The notes under the pieces: model-generated
What the model was told of the DNA's origin: nothing
What the model saw: the letters and a program-made list of their open reading frames with translations, nothing else
Databases searched by the model: none
From: Pelagibacteraceae bacterium AG-404-P08
GTDB taxonomy: Bacteria; Pseudomonadota; Alphaproteobacteria; HIMB59
DNA: 64,000 bases
Direction of reading: 5' to 3'
Assembly: GCA_003216195.1 (NCBI GenBank)
Contig: QCJF01000001.1
Span: 1 to 64,000, forward strand
Made by a program: the position numbers and the translations under genes
Shown here: piece after piece, positions 8,739 to 17,438 of the stretch
Position numbering within the stretch: position 1 is the stretch's first letter
Layout of the letters: each line of letters starts with the position of its first letter

Positions 8739-9732
8739 AGTAATTGCTGAAATTGGACCAAATCACAATGGTGACATAAAATTAGCTAAAGAACTTATTT
8801 TATCCTTAAAAGACTCTGGTGTTGATTATATAAAATTTCAATTAGCAATTCCTGATGAAGTTTATTCTGACGACTCTTTTTTTGCTAATTATCAAAGGAA
8901 AAATTCTAAACAGAAGTCGATAATTGAAATGAGTAAACAAATTCAATTAACTTACCCCCAGCATAAAATTCTTTTTGAATTATGTAATAAAAATAACTTA
9001 AGGTACTCTTGTTCTGCTTTTGACTTAAAAAGTTTAAAATTTATTTTCAAAAATTTTAATTTACCATTCTTTAAAATACCATCAGGAGAAATATTTTCAT
9101 TAGATATGCTAGATTTTATAAAAACTAAAAAATTGCAAATTTTATTGTCTACCGGAACATCTAGTCTTAAAGAAATTGAATACACAGTTAATTATTTTGG
9201 TGAAAAAAACAAAAACAGATTAACATTAATGCATTGCATAAGTTCCTATCCTGCTAAAAAATCAGAATTAAATTTAAATTATATGAATTATTTAGCCAAT
9301 AAATTTGGTGTTGACGTAGGTTATTCTGATCATAGCTTAGGTCCAGAAGCCTGCATAGTAGCTGCATCAATGGGCGCTAAATTTATAGAAAAACACGTAA
9401 CCATTGATAAATCTTTACCTGGGCCTGATCATAAATCTTCAATGGAATTGAATGAGTTTATTAAATTAATTAAAGAAATTAAAAGTATTAATATTATTAA
9501 AGGTAAAAGTAAAAAAGTTTTATCAAAAGAGACTAAAAATGTAAAAGATGTTGCATTGAAAAGTTGTGTTTCAAAAAAATTAATTAAAAAAAATGAAATA
9601 CTTAAAAAAGAGTATATTTGTTTTAAAAGACCAGGTAATGGTATTCTACCTAATCAATTAAATTTTTTTATAGGAAAAAAAATAAAAGTAACGGTCAAAA
9701 AAAATAAAGTTTTAAAAAAAGAATTTTTTTAA
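8728..9732 (+). CDS. legI: Nonulosonate synthase (LegI/NeuB family)
   Basis: 334 residues: an N-terminal NeuB TIM barrel (about 1-265) and a C-terminal SAF antifreeze-like domain (about 275-334, RPGNGILPNQL). It condenses PEP with a mannosamine-type 6-carbon sugar to give a 9-carbon nonulosonic acid. Motifs: AEIGPNHNG, IKFQ, KIPSGEI, STGTSS, YSDHS, EKHVT and PGPDHKSS, all typical. The start overlaps the upstream gene by 11 bases. The stop shares TTAA with the convergent methyltransferase gene. Leg versus Neu or Pse specificity is inferred from the legB/ptmE/legG context. Confidence 0.88.
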   Translation: MTTKVIAEIGPNHNGDIKLAKELILSLKDSGVDYIKFQLAIPDEVYSDDSFFANYQRKNSKQKSIIEMSKQIQLTYPQHKILFELCNKNNLRYSCSAFDLKSLKFIFKNFNLPFFKIPSGEIFSLDMLDFIKTKKLQILLSTGTSSLKEIEYTVNYFGEKNKNRLTLMHCISSYPAKKSELNLNYMNYLANKFGVDVGYSDHSLGPEACIVAASMGAKFIEKHVTIDKSLPGPDHKSSMELNEFIKLIKEIKSINIIKGKSKKVLSKETKNVKDVALKSCVSKKLIKKNEILKKEYICFKRPGNGILPNQLNFFIGKKIKVTVKKNKVLKKEFF

Positions 9733-10415
9733 ATTTTTTTTGCTGTAATTATGGACTCATGTTCAAAACTGTCAAAAACTTTCCAGTGGCTATAACCTAT
9801 ATCAATAATTTTAAAATTATTTTCTCTTAGATCATTTTCAACACTTTTATTAGTTTTAGGAAAATACATACTTATTTGTTTGTCAGTGCTTTTATTTGGT
9901 AAAGTTTTTTTAACATCATTTTTATTTGAGGTTATATTTGTATAATTATTTTTATCTCTTAAATTAAAATCTAATATTAAGTAGGAGTTTTTCTTTACTA
10001 TCCTATTAAATTCTCTAAGATTTTGTAAGGCATGTTCTCTATTAACAAAATTGTTATAAACACTCATACAAATTATTAAATCGAAGTAATTACTTTTATA
10101 TGGCAATTTACTGATCGTCGGATCTATTAGAGTATACTCAGATTTTTTTTTTAAATTATTATTTATTTTTGACTTTACTAAATTTATAGCATTCAAAGAA
10201 ATATCTGCAAAATGAACATTATTAAAATTATTTAAGAAATGCATCCCATTTGATCCAGGGCCACATCCAAAATCAAGTATATTTGAATTTTTTGGTAATT
10301 TTATATTTGAGGCTATTCTTACTAATTCAATACTTGGATATTTTTTATCATATCCTTTTGAATATATATCTTCAAAAGATTCAATTGAGTTTAAAACTTC
10401 AGTTTCAATATTCAT
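9729..10415 (-). CDS. Class I SAM-dependent methyltransferase
   Basis: A 228-residue Rossmann methyltransferase. SAM motif I is LDFGCGPGSNGMHFL near residue 43, followed by an acidic DISLNAI and the motif YFDLIICMSVYNNF. Probably cytoplasmic and acting on a sugar or lipid-linked glycan given its location. The start lies inside the 3' end of the upstream 2-hydroxyacid dehydrogenase gene (11-base overlap), forming a two-gene minus-strand operon. The stop overlaps that of legI on the other strand. Substrate not readable from sequence. Confidence 0.75.
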   Translation of the reverse strand: MNIETEVLNSIESFEDIYSKGYDKKYPSIELVRIASNIKLPKNSNILDFGCGPGSNGMHFLNNFNNVHFADISLNAINLVKSKINNNLKKKSEYTLIDPTISKLPYKSNYFDLIICMSVYNNFVNREHALQNLREFNRIVKKNSYLILDFNLRDKNNYTNITSNKNDVKKTLPNKSTDKQISMYFPKTNKSVENDLRENNFKIIDIGYSHWKVFDSFEHESIITAKKI

Positions 10416-11334
10416 ATTTTTTACTTACAATATTATTTAGTTTTTTACCGTTAATAAAGTTTTCAATATTCATTAATATCAAGTTAAATCTCTCATTTTT
10501 GTCACTCCCCATACCAGCTGTATGATTTGTTAGTAATACATTTTTATATCTTTTTAAAGGATGTTTTTTTGGAATTGGCTCCGTGTCTAATACATCGAGA
10601 CCAACAGCTGTAAATTTATTTTTATTTAAAAGCTTAATTAAATCTTCGGTATTCAGTATTTTTCCTCTAGAAATATTAATCAAGTATGAACCCTTTTTAA
10701 TTTTATTCATTAGCTTGTAATCAAAATAATTTTGTGTGTGTGAAGTTAGTGGTGCAGCAATAAAAATAATATCAAATTTAGCTAAATCATTAATAAAGCT
10801 TTTATTTGTATAATTCTTTTCAATAAAATTAAAATTTGGTTTAATACTATTTGAAACTGAATAAATCTTACAACCGAATGAAAAACATTTTTGTGCAATA
10901 CTTAAACCAATACCTCCAAGTCCATATATTAAAACTTTTTTATTTTGTAAAATAGTAGGGGTAGTAATGTATTTTCCATTAGAGTCAGAGTTTAACCTTG
11001 TTAAATATAAAAGCATTGCTAAAGCATGTTCAGAAACATTTGAACCTTGAATTATTTTACCACAAGTAAATTTTATATCTGTTTTTTTGATATAATTTGT
11101 ATATTCCTCAACACCTGCTATAGATAAATGTACCCATTCTAATTTTGGATATTTTAAGAAATCTTCATTAATTATAAAATTATGAATAATGTCGTGAGAA
11201 AAAGAAATTATAGCATTATATTCATGAATATTCTGTATTTTATTTATTAAATCAAAATCAATATTTTTAAATGTTTTTTTTAAAATCCTAAGTTGATCTT
11301 TATTTATTGAAACTAAAGCAATTTTTTTTTTCAT
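10405..11334 (-). CDS. D-isomer-specific 2-hydroxyacid dehydrogenase
   Basis: 309 residues of the D-2-hydroxyacid dehydrogenase family (NAD(P)-dependent, 2-keto acid to 2-hydroxy acid). Seen: IYGLGGIGLSIAQ (dinucleotide loop), catalytic Arg in NISRGKI, Glu in LDTEPIP, His in TNHTAGMG. All three catalytic residues are present. A second member lies at 17439-18377, so the polysaccharide island carries two. First gene of a minus-strand pair with the methyltransferase, divergent from the deacetylase across 76 bases. Serine or glycerate-type dehydrogenases can supply 3-carbon polysaccharide decorations; the role here is unknown. Confidence 0.82.
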   Translation of the reverse strand: MKKKIALVSINKDQLRILKKTFKNIDFDLINKIQNIHEYNAIISFSHDIIHNFIINEDFLKYPKLEWVHLSIAGVEEYTNYIKKTDIKFTCGKIIQGSNVSEHALAMLLYLTRLNSDSNGKYITTPTILQNKKVLIYGLGGIGLSIAQKCFSFGCKIYSVSNSIKPNFNFIEKNYTNKSFINDLAKFDIIFIAAPLTSHTQNYFDYKLMNKIKKGSYLINISRGKILNTEDLIKLLNKNKFTAVGLDVLDTEPIPKKHPLKRYKNVLLTNHTAGMGSDKNERFNLILMNIENFINGKKLNNIVSKKYEY

Positions 11335-11410
11335 ATATATTTTAATGTATGTAATTATATAAGATACTTAACAAATATATTAAACTATCTAAGATTTAAA
11401 AGAATTATTA

Positions 11411-12352
11411 ATGATTAAAGTCTCAAATAACAATATTTATGTAATTATGTATCATTACGTGAGACCTATTAGAAATACAAAATTTAAAAATTTAAAAGGA
11501 TTAGAATACAATTTATTTAAAAAACAAATTAATTATTTTATAAGTAAATTTAATGTACTATCCAATGACGATTTTTTTGATATTTTAGAAAATAAAAGAA
11601 TACCAAAAAAACCATCAATTTTACTCACCTTTGATGATGGATACAAAGATCATTATGATTACGTTTATCCACATTTAATGAAAAAAAAAATTTCTGGCAT
11701 TTTTTATCCTCCAATCAACATACTAATTCATAAAAAAGTTTTAGAGGTGAACAAAATTCATTTTATATTAGAAAAAGTAAAAGATATTAAACTTTTACTT
11801 GATGATTTAATCTTACATTTAAAAAAAAATTATAATGAAACTTTTAAAAAAATAAATTTTAAAAAAATTTCCCTAATCTCTAGATTTGACGATAAAGAAA
11901 CAATTTTATTTAAAAAATTACTTCAAACTTATTTACCAACTGATACAAAAACTAAAATTATTAATTATTTATTCGATAAATATACAGATCTTTCAGAAAA
12001 AGATTTATCATCAATATTATATTTTAATAAAAATGAAATGACGGAAATGTTCAAAGATAAAATGATATTTGGATCACACGGTTGTAATCATGAAAGATGG
12101 AACTATTTAAAAAATATCAACTTGAATAGTGAAATTTCAAATTCTATTCAATTTTTTAAAAAAAATAAAATTTATGATAATAACTTTTCAATAAGTTACC
12201 CATATGGTGGATACAATAATAAAGTTATAAATGTTGTCAAAAAATATAATATAAAATTTTGTTTGACTACTGAGGTCGATAGTGTAAACAAACTCAATAT
12301 TAAAGATCGATATATGATTCCTAGATATGATACTAATGATTTTGTGTTATGA
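11411..12352 (+). CDS. Polysaccharide deacetylase (NodB-like, CE4)
   Basis: A 313-residue NodB-homology protein. Metal and catalytic motifs: TFDDGYKDH (motif 1), FGSHGCNHERW (motif 2, His-x3-His), and SYPYGGYN (motif 3). There is no obvious signal peptide, so it may deacetylate a cytoplasmic or lipid-linked sugar rather than exported polymer. The protein ends soon after motif 3 and may be a compact variant. Its stop overlaps the following methyltransferase start (ATGA). It is the first plus-strand gene after a divergent intergenic of 76 A/T-rich bases. Confidence 0.8.
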   Translation: MIKVSNNNIYVIMYHYVRPIRNTKFKNLKGLEYNLFKKQINYFISKFNVLSNDDFFDILENKRIPKKPSILLTFDDGYKDHYDYVYPHLMKKKISGIFYPPINILIHKKVLEVNKIHFILEKVKDIKLLLDDLILHLKKNYNETFKKINFKKISLISRFDDKETILFKKLLQTYLPTDTKTKIINYLFDKYTDLSEKDLSSILYFNKNEMTEMFKDKMIFGSHGCNHERWNYLKNINLNSEISNSIQFFKKNKIYDNNFSISYPYGGYNNKVINVVKKYNIKFCLTTEVDSVNKLNIKDRYMIPRYDTNDFVL

Positions 12353-13221
12353 AATATAAACAGCAAGACCAGACAAAAACTTTTTTTGAAAAAGATGCTA
12401 CCAATTGGAAAAAAAAATCAATTTTTTCTAAAAATAAACTCCTTAACACTATTACTGAGAGAAATCTTTATGTGATTTCACAAATTAAAAAGTATAAACT
12501 TAGATCTTTAATTGATGTAGGTTGTGGTACTGGTGACCTTTCTTACGAGGCTTCAAAATTTACAAAATACAGTCTTGGATTAGATTTTGCTAAAAGCATG
12601 ATTAAACTTGCTAATAAAAAATTTAAAAATAAAAATTTAGAATTTATTGAAGGATCTTTATTTAACTTTGAAACATCGTCTAAATTTGATTGTGTATCTG
12701 CGAACGGCTTTATTGAGTATATATCTCTCAAAGATATTGAAAATTTTATTGATATTTCTAGGAATTTATTAACTAAAAATGGTTACCTAGTTTTTGGTAC
12801 CAGAAATAGATTATTTAATTTATTTTCATTAAACAAGTTTTCTGTATCTGAATTAAAAAAAAGAACTTATAGAAATTTTTTTGAAGAGTCTGTCCATCTA
12901 ACCCATTTAAATTTTAAAAAATTCATTAAACTTAAAAAGACAAAATTTGAAGAGGTTCCATTTAAACAACCAAACACTGGAGTGAATGTTGATAAAAGAC
13001 ATCAATTTTCACCATTACAACTAATTGATATTTTAAACAAAAAAAAATTTAAAATTGTAGATATACATCCAATCAATTATCATCCAGTCCCACCAACAGT
13101 TTATAGGACTAATGATAATTTTAGACTATTTTCAAACTACATTTTTAAACTTAATTCAGATAATAAATTACCTTATATTCCCTTTTCATCATCATTTATG
13201 ATATCTGCTAAAAAAAAATAA
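12349..13221 (+). CDS. Class I SAM-dependent methyltransferase
   Basis: 290 residues. SAM-binding motif IDVGCGTGDLSYEASKF near residue 57, followed by GLDFAKSMIKLA and FDCVSANGFIEY, is typical of UbiE/COQ5-like methyltransferases. The C-terminal half (KQPNTGVNVDKRHQFSPLQL) matches the pattern of sugar methyltransferases in O-antigen clusters but gives no substrate. It shares an ATGA overlap with the deacetylase gene and ends 7 bases from the convergent hisH2 stop. Probable role: methylating a sugar or its amino group. Confidence 0.75.
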   Translation: MKYKQQDQTKTFFEKDATNWKKKSIFSKNKLLNTITERNLYVISQIKKYKLRSLIDVGCGTGDLSYEASKFTKYSLGLDFAKSMIKLANKKFKNKNLEFIEGSLFNFETSSKFDCVSANGFIEYISLKDIENFIDISRNLLTKNGYLVFGTRNRLFNLFSLNKFSVSELKKRTYRNFFEESVHLTHLNFKKFIKLKKTKFEEVPFKQPNTGVNVDKRHQFSPLQLIDILNKKKFKIVDIHPINYHPVPPTVYRTNDNFRLFSNYIFKLNSDNKLPYIPFSSSFMISAKKK

Positions 13222-13227
13222 TTAGTT

Positions 13228-13842
13228 TTAATTTTTAATAAGTTTTTTTAAAAGATTAAGACCATTGGTACCACTTTTTTCAGGATGGAATTGTATTCCA
13301 TAAATATTTTCATTTCTAATTATGGCAGGTATTCTTATATTATGACTATTATAATAATAAATTAAATTATCTTTTTTTTTACATGAAAAGTAGTACGAAT
13401 GAAGAAAATAAAAAGTTTCATTTTCAATTTTTAAATAATCATTTTTTAAAGAATTTATTTCAAACCAATTCATTATAGGTAGTCTTTCACCTTTAATCTT
13501 TTTTATTTTTTTTACTTCTCCTTGAATAAAATTTAAACCTTTTGTAACTTTATTTTCATAACCTTTTGTTCCTAAGATTTGCATGCCAACACATATACCA
13601 ATAATTTTTTTTTGTTTTTCCTTTGATTTTTGTAAAACTTTTAATAATTTTTTCTTTTTTAACATACTCATAGCTTTATCAAAAGAACCAACTCCTGGTA
13701 AAATTATAGTATCTGCATGCTCAATTTTCTCAATTTTATCAGTTACAACATGATTTATGTTTAGTTTAATTAAAGCGTTTTTTAAAGATGATATGTTGCC
13801 TACCTCATAATCAATTATTACTAAATTATTTTTATCTGACAC
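13228..13842 (-). CDS. hisH: HisH2: glutamine amidotransferase of the sugar-amidination system
   Basis: Class I glutamine amidotransferase of 204 residues, the HisH family. Seen: IIDYEVGNISSLKNAL, LPGVGSFDKAM, nucleophile Cys in GICVGMQILG, and the His/Glu pair in IQFHPEKSG. Last gene of a minus-strand operon WbpG-HisF2-HisH2, overlapping hisF2 by 11 bases. In Pseudomonas the equivalent trio uses ammonia from HisH2 passed through HisF2 to amidinate an N-acetyl sugar; histidine biosynthesis genes are absent nearby. So this copy most likely serves surface sugars rather than histidine. Confidence 0.85.
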   Translation of the reverse strand: MSDKNNLVIIDYEVGNISSLKNALIKLNINHVVTDKIEKIEHADTIILPGVGSFDKAMSMLKKKKLLKVLQKSKEKQKKIIGICVGMQILGTKGYENKVTKGLNFIQGEVKKIKKIKGERLPIMNWFEINSLKNDYLKIENETFYFLHSYYFSCKKKDNLIYYYNSHNIRIPAIIRNENIYGIQFHPEKSGTNGLNLLKKLIKN

Positions 13843-14587
13843 TTATTTTTTTTCTTTTTAAATTTTTTTTAATTTTCTTAATATCATAATTTATTTCATA
13901 TAAAAAACTTGACATAGATACGGCATTTAATGAGCCAACTTCTTCTTTTAAATCGATTATATGATTAATCGATCCACACCCTCCATGAGGTATTACAGGG
14001 ACTTTTACAATATTGCATGCTTTATTAATTAATTCATTTTCATAACCATCTCTACTTCCATCATTATCTACAGAACTAAGTAATATTTCTCCAACCCCAA
14101 GTTGTTCTGCTTCTTTTATCCAACTGAAAACTTTTAAGCCAGAGTTTTCCCTTGAATTATCTGTGAGACAAAAGTATTCATCATTTATCATTTTTGACTG
14201 AACAAATAAAACAATGCATTGACTTCCAAATTCTCGAGAGGCTTCTTTTAGCAATTTTTTATTCTTAATTGCATGTGTATTTATACAAACTTTGTCAGCA
14301 CCAGCCCTAAGAAGTTTATAAATATCTTTCAGGCTTTTAACTCCCCCACCTACGGTAACAGGTATAAAGATTTTTTTTGAAGTATAATTTATAACTTGAA
14401 ATAAGTTGTTTCTTTTGTACAGAGAAGCAACAGTATCAATCAAAATTAGTTCATCGGCTCCATTATTGAAGAGTTCTTCAGCAACAAACTTAGGGTCACC
14501 AATTTTTCTTACCCCTTCGTACTGGAAACCTTTTACCACATAGTTTTCTTTTATTTCTAAATTAGGAATAATCCTTAATTTATCCAT
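13832..14587 (-). CDS. hisF: HisF2: HisF-like ammonia-channel subunit lacking both catalytic Asp
   Basis: A 251-residue TIM barrel of the HisF family (RIIPNLEIKEN, PVTVGGGVKSL, LGVGEILLSSVDNDG). By alignment from memory to Thermotoga HisF, the two catalytic aspartates are replaced: position 11 is Glu (LEIKEN where HisF has LDVKD) and position 130 is Gln (VQSKMIN where HisF has IDAKR). That fits a subunit that only channels ammonia to the downstream amidotransferase and does not make imidazole glycerol phosphate. It overlaps hisH2 by 11 bases and follows the WbpG-like gene by 10 bases. Confidence 0.85.
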   Translation of the reverse strand: MDKLRIIPNLEIKENYVVKGFQYEGVRKIGDPKFVAEELFNNGADELILIDTVASLYKRNNLFQVINYTSKKIFIPVTVGGGVKSLKDIYKLLRAGADKVCINTHAIKNKKLLKEASREFGSQCIVLFVQSKMINDEYFCLTDNSRENSGLKVFSWIKEAEQLGVGEILLSSVDNDGSRDGYENELINKACNIVKVPVIPHGGCGSINHIIDLKEEVGSLNAVSMSSFLYEINYDIKKIKKNLKRKKISVR

Positions 14588-14597
14588 AGTATCTAAG

Positions 14598-15758
14598 TTA
14601 AATAATTTTGGTTGTAAGTTTCCACTTATTGTTAGTTTTTTTCCATAGTTTTTTATTTCTCCAACTATCAGCTATAGTGAAAAATTCTTCTTTAGTTAAA
14701 TTTGTGTATTCTAAAAAATCTTTAAAGTATTTTTTTGGAAATTCACTGTCATATCTTTTTACTAATGAAACTGCTTCTTTTCTCGTTCTAAAGCCTTCTC
14801 TTACCTCTCTAGAAGCATTAGCAGTGCATCTACTAATCCCAAATTTTAAAAGTGAAAACCAGTGATGAAAAGTATCTAACTTATCATCAATTGAAGAGTA
14901 TTTTGTAAATGTTCCCTCAGTCCTCTCTGGATTAGGCTGAAAATTTGTATATTTTTTAGCGTAATAATAGTTCGAATGATTTGACCAGTTTCTAAAATAA
15001 CCATAAAAATATTTCTTTACATTTGAAAACTTTTTTAAATTTGAGGTGTCAATCATTTGCAACTCTTGAAGTGAGTAACCTTTATTAAGCCAATATTTTA
15101 CTGCATAGTTTGAAAACCAAAATTTTTCATATTCACTAATTGATATATGGGATTTGTTCCACGAACTTTTAGGCCCCCCATATTCAGCTTGAGCGTTTTC
15201 ACCAACAAAAACTAGTTTTATTCCATATTCTGCTGCGATCTTCATCGGAAAAAGAGCTTGCCCATATATGAAAGGTTGAAAAGGATCGCCCATTTCGATG
15301 GTGGCATCCCTACATAATCTTCGAGTAGTGTCACCTCTCATCATTCCCAAAATAACATCAAAACCGGCTTTATTAAAACCTATAAGATTTTTAAAACCTA
15401 TTTCAGTATAAACTAGTGGAGACCAAGTTACTGTAAGAGGATTCATTCCATATTTTGTCTTTAGTTCATGTGCAACATAAGCAGAGTCTTTGCCACCTGA
15501 AGAAGGCACCACACAATCATAACTAGAATTTTTACTTCTATTTTTATCTAAAATTTTTTTTAATTCTTCCTCTCGTTTTTTAAAGGAAATAGTTTTCTTA
15601 TATTCGAAATATCTACAAGCAGCACAAATACCTTTTTCATCAAAATCTATTTTTGGTCTTTGGTTTGAAATTACGCAAGTCTTACAAAAAGCAACTTTCT
15701 TAGGCAATTTATAGATTTTATCAATATTAATTTTTTTTAGTTTTATTGCTTTTTTCAT
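14598..15758 (-). CDS. N-acetyl sugar amidotransferase (WbpG/PseA/LegA-like)
   Basis: 386 residues. An N-terminal Cys cluster (CKTCVISNQRP and GICAACRYF) that probably binds metal precedes a PP-loop ATPase (VPSSGGKDSAYVAHEL near residue 87). This is the family of WbpG and PseA, which convert an acetamido group to acetamidino using ammonia from HisH2/HisF2. First gene of its operon, with a GGGAG ribosome site before ATG and divergent from the PFTS-motif gene. The final sugar is predicted to carry an amidine, likely the nonulosonate. Which sugar is modified is inferred. Confidence 0.88.
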   Translation of the reverse strand: MKKAIKLKKINIDKIYKLPKKVAFCKTCVISNQRPKIDFDEKGICAACRYFEYKKTISFKKREEELKKILDKNRSKNSSYDCVVPSSGGKDSAYVAHELKTKYGMNPLTVTWSPLVYTEIGFKNLIGFNKAGFDVILGMMRGDTTRRLCRDATIEMGDPFQPFIYGQALFPMKIAAEYGIKLVFVGENAQAEYGGPKSSWNKSHISISEYEKFWFSNYAVKYWLNKGYSLQELQMIDTSNLKKFSNVKKYFYGYFRNWSNHSNYYYAKKYTNFQPNPERTEGTFTKYSSIDDKLDTFHHWFSLLKFGISRCTANASREVREGFRTRKEAVSLVKRYDSEFPKKYFKDFLEYTNLTKEEFFTIADSWRNKKLWKKTNNKWKLTTKII

Positions 15759-15804
15759 AGTATTCTCCCAAATATTGAACTTTTATTTATAAAATAAATT
15801 TAGA

Positions 15805-17427
15805 ATGTATTTATATATAAAAATATTAATTAATAGACTATCACTAAAAGATATATTTTCAATTAGATCTGGTAAAAAAATAATTGAAAACAAGCATGGA
15901 AGTCATCATAACTTTCTTGAAAATTTATTTATAGAGCTTGAGAAATCATACCATAACACGGATACAAAATACTTAAATTATTTTTTATTCAAAGATATAA
16001 ATAAGAATTTGTTTCTTTCACAGTTTTTTTCTAAAGATCTTAATACTTACAGATTTACGAAAGTGATACTTATATCTTTAGCAAGAAAAAAACAAATAAT
16101 TTTACCTATACCAAAACATTGGTACAAAATATTTGAAAAAAATGGTTTAAAAATATCAAAAATTGGATGTAAAATTTTATTTTTTATTCAGGGTTTGTTT
16201 AGATTATTAATATGTCTGAAAATATTTTTAGAATTAATAATTTATAAACTTGTAAATATTAATAATAAAAAATCAAAATTAGATTATATGTTTTTTAATT
16301 TACCCTTGGAAAGTTTTCCTTATACAAAAGATTTTAGTGATTTTTCACTCTTTTCTGAATTCATCAATAAGAAAATAATATCAAAAAATTCTACTAGTTT
16401 ATTTTTTATTAAGAATAATTTAACAAGATTAAAAATAAAAAAAAGGTTAGAGCATAATAACTATAATTTTAAATTCAGTCATTTTAATTTCCCGCTAAGC
16501 TTATCCTTTTTTAAATTAATTTTATTAATTTTTATAATAGTTTTGATTTTTACTTTTTCTTTTATATATCTTTTAGTAAATAGGTTTGAAGTTATTAATT
16601 TTTCAGATGAGATTTTAAAATATTACATTGTTAAATTAAGTAAAAATAACAAAATACCAAAAAAATATTTTTTCAATAATACCACATATAGATATAGACC
16701 TTTATGGACTTATCTTTCAAAGGAAAAAAATTTTGAAGTTATTGTTTATTTTTATTCATTATCTGAACTTGATTATAAAAATGATAAGTATGATTACAAA
16801 TTACCTCAAAGTTTATATAGTTTAAATTGGGAAAATTATTACACTTGGAATAGTTCTCACACAGAATTAATAAAAAAAATATCAAAAGTTGAAACTACAA
16901 TTGATCAATTTAATTCTTTTTCCCTTAAAGATAGTAGTGCAATAATACCAAAAGATATTGATTTTAATAATTCAATTGCTGTCTTTGATGCAGCTCCTTA
17001 TAAAAAAATATTTTCTACATACTTCGCAATGTTTTCTTCAGATTATAGATGTTATGAAAATATCTTAAAATTTTTATTAGATATCAATGAGATTTGTTTG
17101 AAAAATAACTTAAATATAATTTATAAACCTAAAAAATCAGACTCTAATCAAATAAGTAAATATTTTTTGAGTAAAACAAAAAATTTATTGAGTCAAAATA
17201 ATTTTTATATCTTAGACGAGAGCATTTCACCAAAAAAATATATTAATAAATGTATTTGCACAGTAAATTTTCCATTTACTTCTACAGCTCATTTAAATAA
17301 TAACGCCGAAAAATCTGTATATTATGATCCTACAGGTGAATTGTATTTAAATGACAATGGTTCTCATGGAATTAAAATTATAAATAATAAAAAAGATTTA
17401 GATTTTTATATTCAAAATATGAGTTAA
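15805..17427 (+). CDS. PFTS-motif polysaccharide biosynthesis protein
   Basis: A 540-residue protein containing NFPFTSTAHL near residue 489, the motif that names the 'polysaccharide biosynthesis PFTS motif' family. Two long hydrophobic stretches (about residues 113-140 and 226-248) suggest membrane association. The C-terminal half, with IIYKPKKSD and a late YYDPTG, looks like a GT-B nucleotide-sugar side, so a glycosyltransferase role is likely though unproven. It starts 46 bases from the divergent WbpG-like gene and is followed 11 bases later by a 2-hydroxyacid dehydrogenase gene. Confidence 0.7.
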   Translation: MYLYIKILINRLSLKDIFSIRSGKKIIENKHGSHHNFLENLFIELEKSYHNTDTKYLNYFLFKDINKNLFLSQFFSKDLNTYRFTKVILISLARKKQIILPIPKHWYKIFEKNGLKISKIGCKILFFIQGLFRLLICLKIFLELIIYKLVNINNKKSKLDYMFFNLPLESFPYTKDFSDFSLFSEFINKKIISKNSTSLFFIKNNLTRLKIKKRLEHNNYNFKFSHFNFPLSLSFFKLILLIFIIVLIFTFSFIYLLVNRFEVINFSDEILKYYIVKLSKNNKIPKKYFFNNTTYRYRPLWTYLSKEKNFEVIVYFYSLSELDYKNDKYDYKLPQSLYSLNWENYYTWNSSHTELIKKISKVETTIDQFNSFSLKDSSAIIPKDIDFNNSIAVFDAAPYKKIFSTYFAMFSSDYRCYENILKFLLDINEICLKNNLNIIYKPKKSDSNQISKYFLSKTKNLLSQNNFYILDESISPKKYINKCICTVNFPFTSTAHLNNNAEKSVYYDPTGELYLNDNGSHGIKIINNKKDLDFYIQNMS

Positions 17428-17438
17428 TTTAAAAATAG

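Noticed and set aside
13228-14587. hisH/hisF as histidine biosynthesis genes
   Set aside because: They follow a WbpG-like amidotransferase, no other his gene is near, and the HisF catalytic aspartates are replaced.
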